57,804 nucleotides of DNA. Source: Fen-1362 sp049516395 (GTDB lineage Bacteria; Planctomycetota; Phycisphaerae; Sedimentisphaerales; Anaerobacaceae). The notes below the pieces were generated by a model. It was not told where the DNA came from and made no database searches. It saw nothing but the letters and a program-made list of their open reading frames with translations. The stretch lies in contig JBEKTD010000014.1 of the NCBI GenBank assembly GCA_049516395.1, forward strand, positions 1 to 57,804, in the 5' to 3' direction. Below, piece after piece: positions 18,345 through 26,453 of the stretch (its first letter is position 1; each line of letters begins with the position of its first letter). The position numbers and the translations under genes are program-made.

Positions 18345-19453
18345 TGCCGCTGAAAGACATTTTCTGCCAGGAAAAAGCAATCTCAGCGATTCAATGTTCC
18401 TTCGCTGGCGATAAAGTCGCACATGCATATATCTTCGCGGGGCCTGATGGCATAGGCAAATTCACTACCGCACGGGAATTCGCGAAGCTATTGCTTTGTA
18501 AAAACCCCGTAAAAAAGGGGGACTTCACTGATAGTTGCGGCAATTGCGCCTCCTGCAGAGCGTTCGACACCGGCTCGCATCCCGATTTTGAACACGTCTA
18601 TAAGGAGTTGCTCGAATTCACAAAAGAGGGCAAAGACAGGGAACCGCCTATCGATTTCCCTATTTCCGTCGTGCAAGAATTCGTCCTCGATAAAGTCAAC
18701 CAAAGGCCTGCCTTATCGACGCGCAGGGTCTTTGTCCTCACTGAAGCCGAAAAGCTCAATAACGAATCGCAAAATTGCCTGCTGAAGGTCCTCGAAGAGC
18801 CGCCCGCTTATTGCTGTATCATTCTTATATGCACAAGGCCCGACAAACTCCTGCCCACAATCCGCTCCCGTTGCCAGATATTGCGATTCGGCCCCATCAA
18901 CGAGGAAAAAATAATCGAAAAACTGCGTCAGCCCGGCCTTGGCGAAAAACAGATAAAATTCTTCGCCCGCCTGACCGATGGCTCGCTGGGTCTTGCCGGC
19001 ACATATTCACAGCTCGAAGCAGACATATATAAAACCAAGACGGATATTGTCAACGCCCTGGCTAATTTCGAATATAAAAACGCGATTGAACTGGCAGAAA
19101 CCCTTCAAAAACAATCGAAGGAAATCGCGTCCATCTGGGCTAAACTCGCCCCTGCAACAAGCGCAAACGATATAAAACGCAAATCTACCGGAATCATACT
19201 TCAAATCATAATCACCGCCCTTCACGACGCAATGCTCGTAAATGTCGCTGCCGGCAGCCAAATCGTCAATTTCGACCAGCCCGAACAAATCAAAAAAATC
19301 GCCCTGCGATTCAACCCTGAGCAAGCAGCCCAAAAAATCGCCGAATGCTTCAAAACCCTCCACTATCTCGAATCATCCGTCAATGAACGGCTTATTTTAG
19401 AGCAACTGTTGTTAAATCTGGCCGAAACTGATAGAATCACGTCTGAACTTTAG
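18344..19453 (+). CDS. holB: DNA polymerase III subunit delta' (clamp loader)
   Basis: 369 aa. AAA+ clamp-loader fold: P-loop GPDGIGKFTTAREFAKLLL near residue 32, a zinc module with CGNCASC and an earlier Cys (LLCKN), the Walker-B-like VFVLTEAEKLN, and sensor 1 in TIRSRCQILRF. The C-terminal collar helices are more variable. It works with tau/gamma and delta to load the sliding clamp. Translationally coupled to tmk. Whether it still hydrolyses ATP cannot be told; the P-loop lysine is retained. Confidence 0.9.
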   Translation: MPLKDIFCQEKAISAIQCSFAGDKVAHAYIFAGPDGIGKFTTAREFAKLLLCKNPVKKGDFTDSCGNCASCRAFDTGSHPDFEHVYKELLEFTKEGKDREPPIDFPISVVQEFVLDKVNQRPALSTRRVFVLTEAEKLNNESQNCLLKVLEEPPAYCCIILICTRPDKLLPTIRSRCQILRFGPINEEKIIEKLRQPGLGEKQIKFFARLTDGSLGLAGTYSQLEADIYKTKTDIVNALANFEYKNAIELAETLQKQSKEIASIWAKLAPATSANDIKRKSTGIILQIIITALHDAMLVNVAAGSQIVNFDQPEQIKKIALRFNPEQAAQKIAECFKTLHYLESSVNERLILEQLLLNLAETDRITSEL

Positions 19454-19460
19454 AAATTTC

Positions 19461-19556
19461 ACCGCGGAGCCCGCTGAGACCCCTTCGACAAGCTCAGGGC
19501 GGGCCGCAGAGAAAATCATATTGTAATCTCTGCGTTTTTCCGCGGCCTATGCGGTA
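19461..19556. repeat. Intergenic palindromic repeat of the CGCAGAG family
   Basis: The holB-ricT gap holds an imperfect palindrome: ACCGCGGAG and CGCAGAGAAAA on the left are mirrored by TCTCTGCG, CCGCGG and GCGGT on the right, around a central ATATTG-like loop. A second short repeat type, CTTCGACAAGCTCAGGG, is embedded in the left arm at about 19483-19500. Similar CACAGAG-type palindromes occur at 25968, 33312 and 35803. It may act as a transcript hairpin; no coding signal. Confidence 0.6.
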
Positions 19557-19571
19557 AAAATAAGAAAACAA

Positions 19572-20633
19572 ATGGAAGATACGTCATCAACAAAACCTAA
19601 ACTGCCCAGAACGAAAAAGTATATGCTGGTTCGCTATGGCCGGATGAGGGCGCTGGGCCTGTTCGAACACAATGAGACGCAGATACCAGCCGTGCCGACG
19701 CGAGTCGTCATCAAAACCGAAAAGGGAATGGAACTGGGCAACATCGTGGGCAGCGCCGGCGCCTATCGCGCAGGCCAGCTCAAGCTGGCTGAAGAGATGC
19801 TCAAAAAATACTTCGAGGACTCCGAAATACCGTTCACCACTGAGCCGGCGGGCAGATTCATAAGGTACGCCACGCCCGAAGACGTCAACGAGGAAAAGCA
19901 TTTCCAGAAAATATCCGTCGAAGAAACGAAGTTCTGCAAAAAACTCGTAAAGGAAATGAACCTGCCGATGAAAATCGTCGATGCCGAGCACATCCTCGGC
20001 GGAGAGCGCATCGTATTTTACTTTATGTCCGACGGCAGGGTCGATTTCCGCGACCTCGTCAGGAAACTGGCGCAGGAATACCAGACCAGAATCGAAATGC
20101 GGCAAATCGGCGCACGCGACGAGGCAAAAATCCTCGGCGACGTCGAAAGCTGCGGGCAAAAATGCTGCTGCATCAGGTATCTCAAATCCCTCAAGCCCGT
20201 CAATATGCGAATGGCCAAGCTGCAAAAAGCGACGCTGGACCCGTCGAAAATCTCCGGTTACTGCGGCCGGCTAAAGTGCTGCCTGCGCTACGAGGACGAT
20301 ATCTATACCGAGCTTAAAAAACGCCTGCCGCCCCGAAACACATTAGTCAACACACCCGAGGGCAAAGGCAGAATCATCGACTACCAGGTGCTCGCCCAGA
20401 TGGTTATGGTCGAGCTTGAAACCGGCACAAGGACGACGGTTCCAAGAGATAAAATTGAAATACTTGGCCAATACCAGCCCAATAACACAAACATAAAACC
20501 TCCAAAGGAAAATATCCCGAAGGAAAGTACCCCTGAGGAAAATGTCCCTGAAGATAATATCCCTGAAGAAAACAATACTACAGAAGATAATACTACAGAA
20601 GACAACAATACTGATGAAAAACCAAACGGTTAA
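19572..20633 (+). CDS. ricT: PSP1-domain protein RicT (YaaT-like)
   Basis: 353 aa. The PSP1 C-terminal domain spans about residues 60-230, with conserved GDVESCGQKCCCIRYLKS and GYCGRLKCCLRYE cysteine clusters that in Bacillus RicT participate in an Fe-S-binding complex. In Bacillus the RicAFT complex stimulates RNase Y processing; that role here is inferred. After about residue 305 the protein becomes a low-complexity acidic tail of repeating E-E-N/E-D-N with Pro and Thr, absent from typical homologues. It stands 33 bases before metG in the same direction. Confidence 0.88.
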   Translation: MEDTSSTKPKLPRTKKYMLVRYGRMRALGLFEHNETQIPAVPTRVVIKTEKGMELGNIVGSAGAYRAGQLKLAEEMLKKYFEDSEIPFTTEPAGRFIRYATPEDVNEEKHFQKISVEETKFCKKLVKEMNLPMKIVDAEHILGGERIVFYFMSDGRVDFRDLVRKLAQEYQTRIEMRQIGARDEAKILGDVESCGQKCCCIRYLKSLKPVNMRMAKLQKATLDPSKISGYCGRLKCCLRYEDDIYTELKKRLPPRNTLVNTPEGKGRIIDYQVLAQMVMVELETGTRTTVPRDKIEILGQYQPNNTNIKPPKENIPKESTPEENVPEDNIPEENNTTEDNTTEDNNTDEKPNG

Positions 20634-20666
20634 CTAACGCCCGACAAGGCGTAAAAAAGGAAAATT

Positions 20667-22682
20667 ATGCCGCGTAAAATCGTCGTTACTTCCGCCCTGT
20701 ACTACGCAAACGGCCCCATACACATGGGTCACCTCGTCGAGTCAATCCAGACCGATATCTGGGTGCGGTTCCAGAAAATATCCGGCAATCAGTGCTTCTA
20801 CTTCTGCGCAGACGACACCCACGGCACAGCGATTATGATTAGCGCCCAAAAAGAAGGTATAACCCCCGAGCAGCTTATCGACCGGGCACATAAAGAGCAC
20901 CTCACTGACTTAAAACGCTTTTTCGTGGAGTTTGACAATTACTACTCCACTCACTCACCCGAAAATCGAACCTTTAGCGAGCTTTTCTTCACCCGCCTGA
21001 GAGACGCAGGTTCAATCACCAAACGCAATATCGACCAAGCCTGGTGTCCCAAATGCAATATGGCACTTCCGGACAGGTTTATCCGCGGCATCTGCCCCAA
21101 ATGCAAGGCCGAAGACCAGTACGGTGACTCCTGCGAGGTCTGCGGCTCGACGTATCAGCCAACCGACCTCATCAATCCCCGCTGCTCTACCTGCGGCTCG
21201 ACGCCTGTTTTGAAACAATCCGAACATTATTTCTTCAAGCTGACCGATTACGAAAAACAACTGCGGGACATATTCGCCAAGGGCTATATCCAGGAATCCG
21301 TCTCCAACAAACTCGACGAGTGGTTCAACGCCGGCCTGAAGGACTGGGACATCTCGCGCGACGGCCCATACTTCGGCTTCAAAATCCCCGGCGAGGAAGA
21401 CAAATACTTTTACGTCTGGCTCGATGCACCAATCGGCTATATGGCCTCAGCCAAAAACTACTGCGACAAAAATGGCCTCGATTTCAACGCCGTCTGGAAC
21501 GGCCCCGATTACGAGCTTTATCACTTCATCGGTAAAGATATTACGTATTTTCACGCGTTGTTCTGGCCCGCGATGCTCGTCGGGGCGGGCTTCAAAACCG
21601 CAAACAAGCTTTTCGTCCACGGCTTCCTCACCGTCAACGGCCAGAAAATGAGCAAGTCGCGCGGCACCTTCATCAAAGCCGCAACCTATCTTAATCATCT
21701 TGACCCGGAATACCTCCGCTATTATTATGCAGCCAAACTTTCCGCCGGCGTTGATGATATCGACCTGAGCGTTGAGGATTTCATAAATAAAATCAACTCC
21801 GACCTCGTTGGTAAGTTCACCAACCTCGCATCGAGAGCCGCACCGATGCTCAAAAGCAAACTCAACAACCGGCTGGGCAAACTCGACGACGAAGGCAAAA
21901 AGCTCATCGAAGAAATCGCCGCCGCGGGCAATGAGATTACGCAAAACTATGAAAACCTGAATTACGCAGCCGTCATCCGGACAGCGACCACTCTTGCCGA
22001 CCTTGCCAACCGCTATGTCGAGAAAAACCAGCCCTGGACCACAATCAAAACCGACCCGGAAAAGGCACGCACAACGCTGACCGCAACTCTCAACGCCGTC
22101 CGCATCCTGACAATTTACCTCAAGCCGGTCCTGCCCGCCTTCGCCGAAAAAGTCGAACGACTGCTGAACATAGGCAAACTCACCTTCGCGGACATAAACA
22201 CAACGCTCCAGGAACATAATATAAATGATTTTGAACGTCTCTTCGAACGCGTAGATAAAGAAAAGGTAGATGCGATGATTGAAGAAAGTAAAGACACGGG
22301 AGATAAACCTATGGCTGCCGAACCAACCCCGGCGATAACCGCCGAGCCGATTAAGCCGGAATGCACAATTGAGGACTTCGCCAAAATCGACCTGCGCATC
22401 GCACAGGTTGTAAAAGCCGAACGCGTCGAAGGGGCCGACAAACTCCTGCGGCTTCAATTAGACATCGGAGGCATTCAGAAAAATGTTCTCGCCGGCATCG
22501 CACAGGCCTATCAGCCAGAAAATCTAATCGGCAAAATCGTCATAGTTTTCGCGAACCTCAAACCTCGCCAGATGCGCTTCGGCCTGTCCGAAGGTATGAT
22601 TCTCGCCTCGGGGCCGGGCGGAAAAGAAATCTTTATGCTCACCACCGATGCGGGCGCAAAACCAGGCGCAAAAGTAAGCTGA
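20667..22682 (+). CDS. metG: Methionyl-tRNA synthetase with C-terminal tRNA-binding domain
   Basis: 671 aa class I synthetase. The HIGH motif appears as GPIHMGHLVE near residue 17, the KMSKS loop as GQKMSKSRGT near residue 330. The connecting peptide carries four Cys pairs (CPKC, CPKC, CEVC, CSTC), i.e. two zinc knuckles. The anticodon-binding helical domain spans about 390-520. A Trbp111-like OB domain (about 570-671, IDLRIAQVVKAERVEGADKL) completes the protein after a Pro/Glu-rich linker. It charges initiator and elongator tRNA-Met. Co-directional with ricT and the Minf_1886-like gene. Confidence 0.95.
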   Translation: MPRKIVVTSALYYANGPIHMGHLVESIQTDIWVRFQKISGNQCFYFCADDTHGTAIMISAQKEGITPEQLIDRAHKEHLTDLKRFFVEFDNYYSTHSPENRTFSELFFTRLRDAGSITKRNIDQAWCPKCNMALPDRFIRGICPKCKAEDQYGDSCEVCGSTYQPTDLINPRCSTCGSTPVLKQSEHYFFKLTDYEKQLRDIFAKGYIQESVSNKLDEWFNAGLKDWDISRDGPYFGFKIPGEEDKYFYVWLDAPIGYMASAKNYCDKNGLDFNAVWNGPDYELYHFIGKDITYFHALFWPAMLVGAGFKTANKLFVHGFLTVNGQKMSKSRGTFIKAATYLNHLDPEYLRYYYAAKLSAGVDDIDLSVEDFINKINSDLVGKFTNLASRAAPMLKSKLNNRLGKLDDEGKKLIEEIAAAGNEITQNYENLNYAAVIRTATTLADLANRYVEKNQPWTTIKTDPEKARTTLTATLNAVRILTIYLKPVLPAFAEKVERLLNIGKLTFADINTTLQEHNINDFERLFERVDKEKVDAMIEESKDTGDKPMAAEPTPAITAEPIKPECTIEDFAKIDLRIAQVVKAERVEGADKLLRLQLDIGGIQKNVLAGIAQAYQPENLIGKIVIVFANLKPRQMRFGLSEGMILASGPGGKEIFMLTTDAGAKPGAKVS

Positions 22683-22688
22683 CACGTT

Positions 22689-23051
22689 ATGACCGAAAAA
22701 AAATCGCTTGAGGAAATCTCGGAGTCAGACAGCCGATACGACCCAAAGGCCGTGCGGTTTGTTTACGAAGGCCTCGGTTACACCATCCGAAAACTCGCCG
22801 CGGGCCAGCCCGGCCATATCACTGGCCAAACCCTCTGCGAAGGCCTCCGCCAGCTCGCACTCGAAAAATGGGGAATGCTGGCCCCGCTCGTCCTCGATTC
22901 CTGGCGGGTCAAAACCACCCGCGACTTAGGCGAAATCGTCTATCTCCTTATCAGGCATAACTGGATGAAAGCTCAGCCAACCGACACAATCGACGACTTC
23001 AACAACGTTTTTGAACTTAAAACCGCCCTCAAAGACGGCTTTAAGTTCTAA
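22689..23051 (+). CDS. Minf_1886-type conserved protein (Planctomycetes/Verrucomicrobia family)
   Basis: 120 aa, soluble. The body RYDPKAVRFVYEGLGYTIR, HITGQTLCEGLRQLALEKWG and VLDSWRVKTTRDLGEIVYLLI matches from memory an uncharacterised family restricted to the PVC group. No catalytic motif or membrane segment is visible. It begins six bases after the metG stop and is probably co-transcribed with it, which suggests a link to translation or general housekeeping, but function is unknown. Useful as a taxonomic marker. Confidence 0.75.
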   Translation: MTEKKSLEEISESDSRYDPKAVRFVYEGLGYTIRKLAAGQPGHITGQTLCEGLRQLALEKWGMLAPLVLDSWRVKTTRDLGEIVYLLIRHNWMKAQPTDTIDDFNNVFELKTALKDGFKF

Positions 23052-23100
23052 AAAAAACACTCTTCAAACGCGAATTACCTAAATTGCCGCCCCCTTTTGC

Positions 23101-23129
23101 TTGACAAATCTCGGCAAGTACTCTAATAT
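23101..23129 (+). promoter_or_regulatory. Sigma-70-like promoter of the FHA-GAF gene
   Basis: TTGACA at 23101-23106, a 17-base spacer, then TAATAT at 23124-23129. It lies 43 bases before the ATG of the FHA gene, which has GGAGAGG as ribosome binding site. The -35 hexamer matches consensus perfectly. The site is in the gap after the Minf_1886-like gene, so the FHA gene is probably a separate transcription unit. Confidence 0.6.
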
Positions 23130-23172
23130 ATAATGGTATTGATATGAACGGCCATTTTGGAGAGGATATTTA

Positions 23173-24054
23173 ATGCGCCTCGTAGTAAAACAAGGTGAGC
23201 GCACCATTAACGAATTCCACTTCGACAAGGGGCCAATCTACATCGGCAGACACACCAACAGCCAGATACTCCTGCCCGACAAGGTCGTTTCACGCCAGCA
23301 CGCAGTAATTTACAACACCAAGGACGGCCAATGGGTCGTCGAAGACCTCGACAGCGCAAATAAGACCTATTTAAATAACGCCGAAATTCGCAAATCCGAC
23401 ATCAAAGCGGGCGATGTCATCCGCATATCCGATTTCAGCATCGAGGTCAACTTTGAAACGGCTTCCGTCTCTGCCGACCCCGGCGAAACAGTAGAGCTTG
23501 AAGAGCCGCCTGTCGGCCTGTCTTCCGGCCCACAAATCATTATTCGAAAACTCGGCGCAGAAAAAGCCCCCGCCGTAAGGTTCCAGGCCGAACGCGCAAC
23601 TGATTTCCTGCAGGCAATTGAGGAATTGAAAAAGACAGACCACTTAGACAAGGCGTTGCTCATTTTGCTTGAGATGGTCTCAAAACAGTTCAAAACCTAT
23701 CACGTCTGGGGGGCTATCCGTTCCAAGCCCGACGGCCCGATGATTGCCCACGCGGGTAGAAACAGAAGCGGTATGGCCGTCGAACAGGCAGACCTTGAAT
23801 ACGGCGACAAAATCGCCGAGGCACTTAACAAAAAACAGTGTATGCTCTTCATCTTCACCCGCGACCTCAACCTGCAGAAGGAAACCCAGGTTCGCTCAGT
23901 CCTTATCGTCCCCCTGCTTTCAACCGCCGGCTGCTTCGGCGTACTCTACGCCAACAACACCTTCCGCGACGACCATTACAATCTCGGCGATCTCGACTAC
24001 CTGATGCTCTTAGGCCTCCACTCTGCCTCCGTCCTCGCTAAACTGCCAGCTTAA
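23173..24054 (+). CDS. FHA domain protein with C-terminal GAF-like domain
   Basis: 293 aa. The FHA domain (about 22-95) has IYIGRHTNSQILLPDKVVSRQHAVI and a D-L-D-S-A-N-K-T-Y-L-N strand, i.e. the conserved GR, SRxH and N residues that bind phosphothreonine. The C-terminal half (about 150-290) looks like a GAF domain: helix DKALLILLEMVSKQF, then VRSVLIVPLLSTAGCFGVLYANN. It would read Ser/Thr phosphorylation together with a small-molecule or redox signal. No kinase is adjacent. Soluble, with its own promoter at 23101. Confidence 0.85.
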   Translation: MRLVVKQGERTINEFHFDKGPIYIGRHTNSQILLPDKVVSRQHAVIYNTKDGQWVVEDLDSANKTYLNNAEIRKSDIKAGDVIRISDFSIEVNFETASVSADPGETVELEEPPVGLSSGPQIIIRKLGAEKAPAVRFQAERATDFLQAIEELKKTDHLDKALLILLEMVSKQFKTYHVWGAIRSKPDGPMIAHAGRNRSGMAVEQADLEYGDKIAEALNKKQCMLFIFTRDLNLQKETQVRSVLIVPLLSTAGCFGVLYANNTFRDDHYNLGDLDYLMLLGLHSASVLAKLPA

Positions 24055-24072
24055 CACTAAAAAATTCTACTT

Positions 24073-24555
24073 TTATATCTGCGCCAGAAGGACCACATAA
24101 TTTTTGCCATAGTATTTTGCGCATTTGGGGCAGGTCGTATAGAAAAAGTAAAGCTTTTTCAGCTCTTTACCCTGTTGACGGACGTAATCGGCCATCTGTT
24201 TTACCCACTGGCGGACATTTTTATATGGCCCTTCAAAAACCTGCGTCAAAAATGTCCCCGAAACCTTCACCATTTGGGCCCCTGGCACATCCTTGGATAC
24301 CGCGATATAAATATCCGCGCCCCATAGTGAATTTTCATCGCTCAGCAATATCGGCTCAGGCGCTAATGCCCCTGCCTTGGCAATCCTTTCCATATTCCGC
24401 ACCATAACCTTGCCGAAATTCAGCGGGATATGCAGGAAACTGGTAACGTGGTCTTTAATAAAAAGCTTGTCCTTAAATGTCACCTCTTTTTTGTCCCACG
24501 GCTCAGGATTAAACCGAGGACAGCACCCCGTCTCCGAATCATACAGCTTATCCAT
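24073..24555 (-). CDS. Conserved soluble protein of unknown function
   Basis: 160 aa with a strong ribosome binding site (AAAGGAGAA). Sequence features: an N-terminal GCCPRFNPEPWDKKE segment, FIKDHVTSFLHIPLNFGKVM, LSDENSLWGADIYIAVSKDVPGA, FLTQVFEGPYKNVRQW, and a C-terminal CPKCAKYYGKNYVVLLAQI. The layout recalls GyrI/SOUL-like small-ligand-binding proteins that end in a conserved tail; that resemblance is only from memory. Two Cys near each end could bind metal. Convergent with the FHA gene; 53 bases after the permease start region, so it may not share its transcript. Confidence 0.55.
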   Translation of the reverse strand: MDKLYDSETGCCPRFNPEPWDKKEVTFKDKLFIKDHVTSFLHIPLNFGKVMVRNMERIAKAGALAPEPILLSDENSLWGADIYIAVSKDVPGAQMVKVSGTFLTQVFEGPYKNVRQWVKQMADYVRQQGKELKKLYFFYTTCPKCAKYYGKNYVVLLAQI

Positions 24556-24607
24556 AACATTCTCCTTTCAATCCCAAAAAGGGGTCAGGCGCCTTTTCGT
24601 CTTTTCG

Positions 24608-25927
24608 TCATTTAATACATTTCATCAAATCGCCCAATTTGTCGCCGGCTAAAAACGCGAGCGACATGATTGCGATAATCCACATCGTCGGCTTAATCTC
24701 TCTCGCCTTTCCCGCGGCGGATTTGATAAGCACAAAGGAAATAAAGCCGAAAGCAAGCCCCGTGCTGATACTGTAACTAAGCGCAATCATCACGATAATA
24801 ATAAAGGCCGGGAACGCCTCCTCGATATCCGCGAAGTTTATCGCCCGGACTTCCTTCATCATAAATAATCCAACCATAATCAAAGCCGGGGCCGTCGCGT
24901 ATTCGGGCACAATGCCCACCAATGGCGCAAAAATAATCGCCAGTAAAAATAACGCCCCTGTAACAACCGAGGTCAACCCTGTGCGGCCGCCCTGCTCGAT
25001 ACCCGCCGCCGATTCGATATAAGCGGTTGTTGTCGATGTGCCGAATATCGCCCCGGTCATTGTCGCAATCGCGTCTATCGCCAGCAATCTGTCCATCCCT
25101 TTTATTTTGCCGTGACTATCGACCATTTTCGCTTGGTGACAGCACGCGACCAATGTTCCGATACTGTCGAACATATCCATAAACATCAAGCTGAACACGC
25201 TGCCCAGCACGCCCCATTTCAAAGCGCCGAAAATATCCAGGTGAAACGCAATCGGCCTTATATCCACGTCGAACGATACCCACCGCATCGGCCTGTCAAC
25301 GTATCCGAACGCAATCGCCAACAGCGTCGAAACCGCTATGCCTATAAGCAGCGAACCTTTTATTCCCTTCATTTCAAAAAACAGCATAAATAACAATCCC
25401 GCCAGTCCTATCAATGTTGTCGCCCCCAGAGGCCCAGCCGAGACAAGCGTCGAATCGTTTTTAACTATTATGTTAAGATTGACTAACCCGATGAACGTGA
25501 TGAAAAGCCCGATGCCTACGGATATGGCAGCGATAACCCCTGGCGGTATTGCCTCAACGAGCTTTTTACGAAGCCCAATCAGTGTCAGCAGCAAAAACAA
25601 TGCGCCCGAAACAAATACCGCACCCAGCGCCGTCTCCCAGCTTAGCCCTTTGCCGAGCACAAGGGTATATGTGAAAAATGCGTTTAGCCCCATCCCCGGC
25701 GCCATCGCAATCGGCGCCTTGCCGAAAACCCCCGTGATAATTGTCGAAATAGCTGACACCAGACACACCACCGCCACAAGTGCGTTTTTGTCCATACCGG
25801 TCTTGCTCAACATCGTGGGGTTTACAAAGATTATGTAAGCCATCGTCAGAAACGTCGTAATGCCCGCTATTGTCTCCGTCTTGACGCTTGTCCCCTTCGC
25901 TTTTAGCTCAAAATAATCGCCCGCCAT
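24608..25927 (-). CDS. NCS2 family purine permease (AzgA/PbuG-like)
   Basis: 439 aa from the ATG at 25927 (GAGG site upstream), normal for the AzgA branch. About 12-14 membrane segments. Diagnostic pieces: TETIAGITTFLTMAYIIFVNPTML at the N terminus, MAPGMGLNAFFTYT, IGLFITFIGLVN, FVFLFMDMFDSIGTLV-like segment, and GTSTTTAYIESAAGIEQGGRTGLTSVV in the transport core. The family moves hypoxanthine, guanine or adenine with protons across the inner membrane. No purine riboswitch was recognised upstream; the short upstream gap instead holds a palindromic repeat. Confidence 0.9.
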   Translation of the reverse strand: MAGDYFELKAKGTSVKTETIAGITTFLTMAYIIFVNPTMLSKTGMDKNALVAVVCLVSAISTIITGVFGKAPIAMAPGMGLNAFFTYTLVLGKGLSWETALGAVFVSGALFLLLTLIGLRKKLVEAIPPGVIAAISVGIGLFITFIGLVNLNIIVKNDSTLVSAGPLGATTLIGLAGLLFMLFFEMKGIKGSLLIGIAVSTLLAIAFGYVDRPMRWVSFDVDIRPIAFHLDIFGALKWGVLGSVFSLMFMDMFDSIGTLVACCHQAKMVDSHGKIKGMDRLLAIDAIATMTGAIFGTSTTTAYIESAAGIEQGGRTGLTSVVTGALFLLAIIFAPLVGIVPEYATAPALIMVGLFMMKEVRAINFADIEEAFPAFIIIVMIALSYSISTGLAFGFISFVLIKSAAGKAREIKPTMWIIAIMSLAFLAGDKLGDLMKCIK

Positions 25928-25967
25928 ATTCGACCTCACGTTTCAATAGCGATATAATTAATTGTTT

Positions 25968-26040
25968 TACCACAGAGACCGCAAAGGTCGCAGAGAAAAC
26001 AGAATTAAAACTCTGCGATTTCAGCGTGCTCTGTGGTTAA
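25968..26040. repeat. Intergenic palindromic repeat (CACAGAG family)
   Basis: Between the permease gene and tRNA-Leu. The left end TACCACAGAGACCGC and GTCGCAGAGAAAA is mirrored by ACTCTGCGATTT and GCTCTGTGGTTA at the right. Such imperfect inverted repeats could form a long hairpin on either strand. Related copies lie near 19461, 33312 and 35803. Confidence 0.65.
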
Positions 26041-26045
26041 CTAAA

Positions 26046-26129
26046 TGCGAGCGAGAGGAGTCGAACCTCCACGGGCTTTCACCCACAAGGTCCTAAGCCT
26101 TGCGCGTATGCCAGTTCCGCCACGCTCGC
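26046..26129 (-). tRNA. tRNA-Leu (anticodon UAG)
   Basis: 84 nt on the minus strand. Acceptor arms GCGAGCG and CGCTCGC pair fully; the anticodon stem CAAGG/CCTTG encloses loop CTTAGGA, giving anticodon UAG; a long variable arm (class II) follows, then GGAGG-TTCGACT-CCTCT as T arm and discriminator A. No CCA is encoded. It decodes CUA and probably other CUN codons. It lies just downstream of the purine permease start and just after the xseB stop in minus-strand order. Confidence 0.95.
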
Positions 26130-26136
26130 GAAATCA

Positions 26137-26367
26137 TTACTGTTTGCCGCCGTCCTGTTCTGATGCAATCTTCTCGATGCGTTTTTCCGCATCCTGCAGA
26201 ATCTTCCTGCATTGCTTAATCAGGGCCATTCCCTTTTCATACTGCTGCAAGCTGTCGCTAAGCGTAATATCTCCCTGCTCGATTTTGCCGACTATCCCTG
26301 TCAGCTCCTTTACCGCCTGCTCGAATGTCAGCTTACCAACGTCATTTTTTACTTCTTCTTTCGCCAT
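26137..26367 (-). CDS. xseB: Exodeoxyribonuclease VII small subunit
   Basis: 76 aa from the ATG at 26367; a TTG at 26382 is an alternative. LTFEQAVKELTGIVGKIEQGDITLSDSLQQYEKGMALIKQCR is the standard XseB helical hairpin with its coiled-coil pattern, followed by a short charged tail. Several copies bind the large subunit to form the ssDNA exonuclease. It lies 86 bases downstream of xseA, with a strong hairpin between the two genes. Confidence 0.93.
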   Translation of the reverse strand: MAKEEVKNDVGKLTFEQAVKELTGIVGKIEQGDITLSDSLQQYEKGMALIKQCRKILQDAEKRIEKIASEQDGGKQ

Positions 26368-26401
26368 TATTCTACCCAACAATCTGTGTTAATCTGTGTT
26401 C

Positions 26402-26436
26402 ACCCCGTGAGATGCCGCTTCGCTATCTCACGGGGT
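26402..26436. terminator. Perfect 12-bp hairpin between xseA and xseB
   Basis: ACCCCGTGAGAT at 26402-26413 and ATCTCACGGGGT at 26425-26436 are exact inverse complements around an 11-base loop. There is no clear U-run on the minus strand, so it may be an attenuator, an mRNA-stabilising structure or a dispersed repeat rather than a true terminator. It is preceded and followed by CTGTGTT/CTGTGG bits like those of the CACAGAG repeats. Confidence 0.55.
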
Positions 26437-26453
26437 AAATCTGTGGTTTCTTT

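Noticed and set aside
21447..22457. 336-codon minus-strand ORF
   Set aside because: Fully antisense to metG; no motifs, and its openness follows from the GC-rich third positions of metG.
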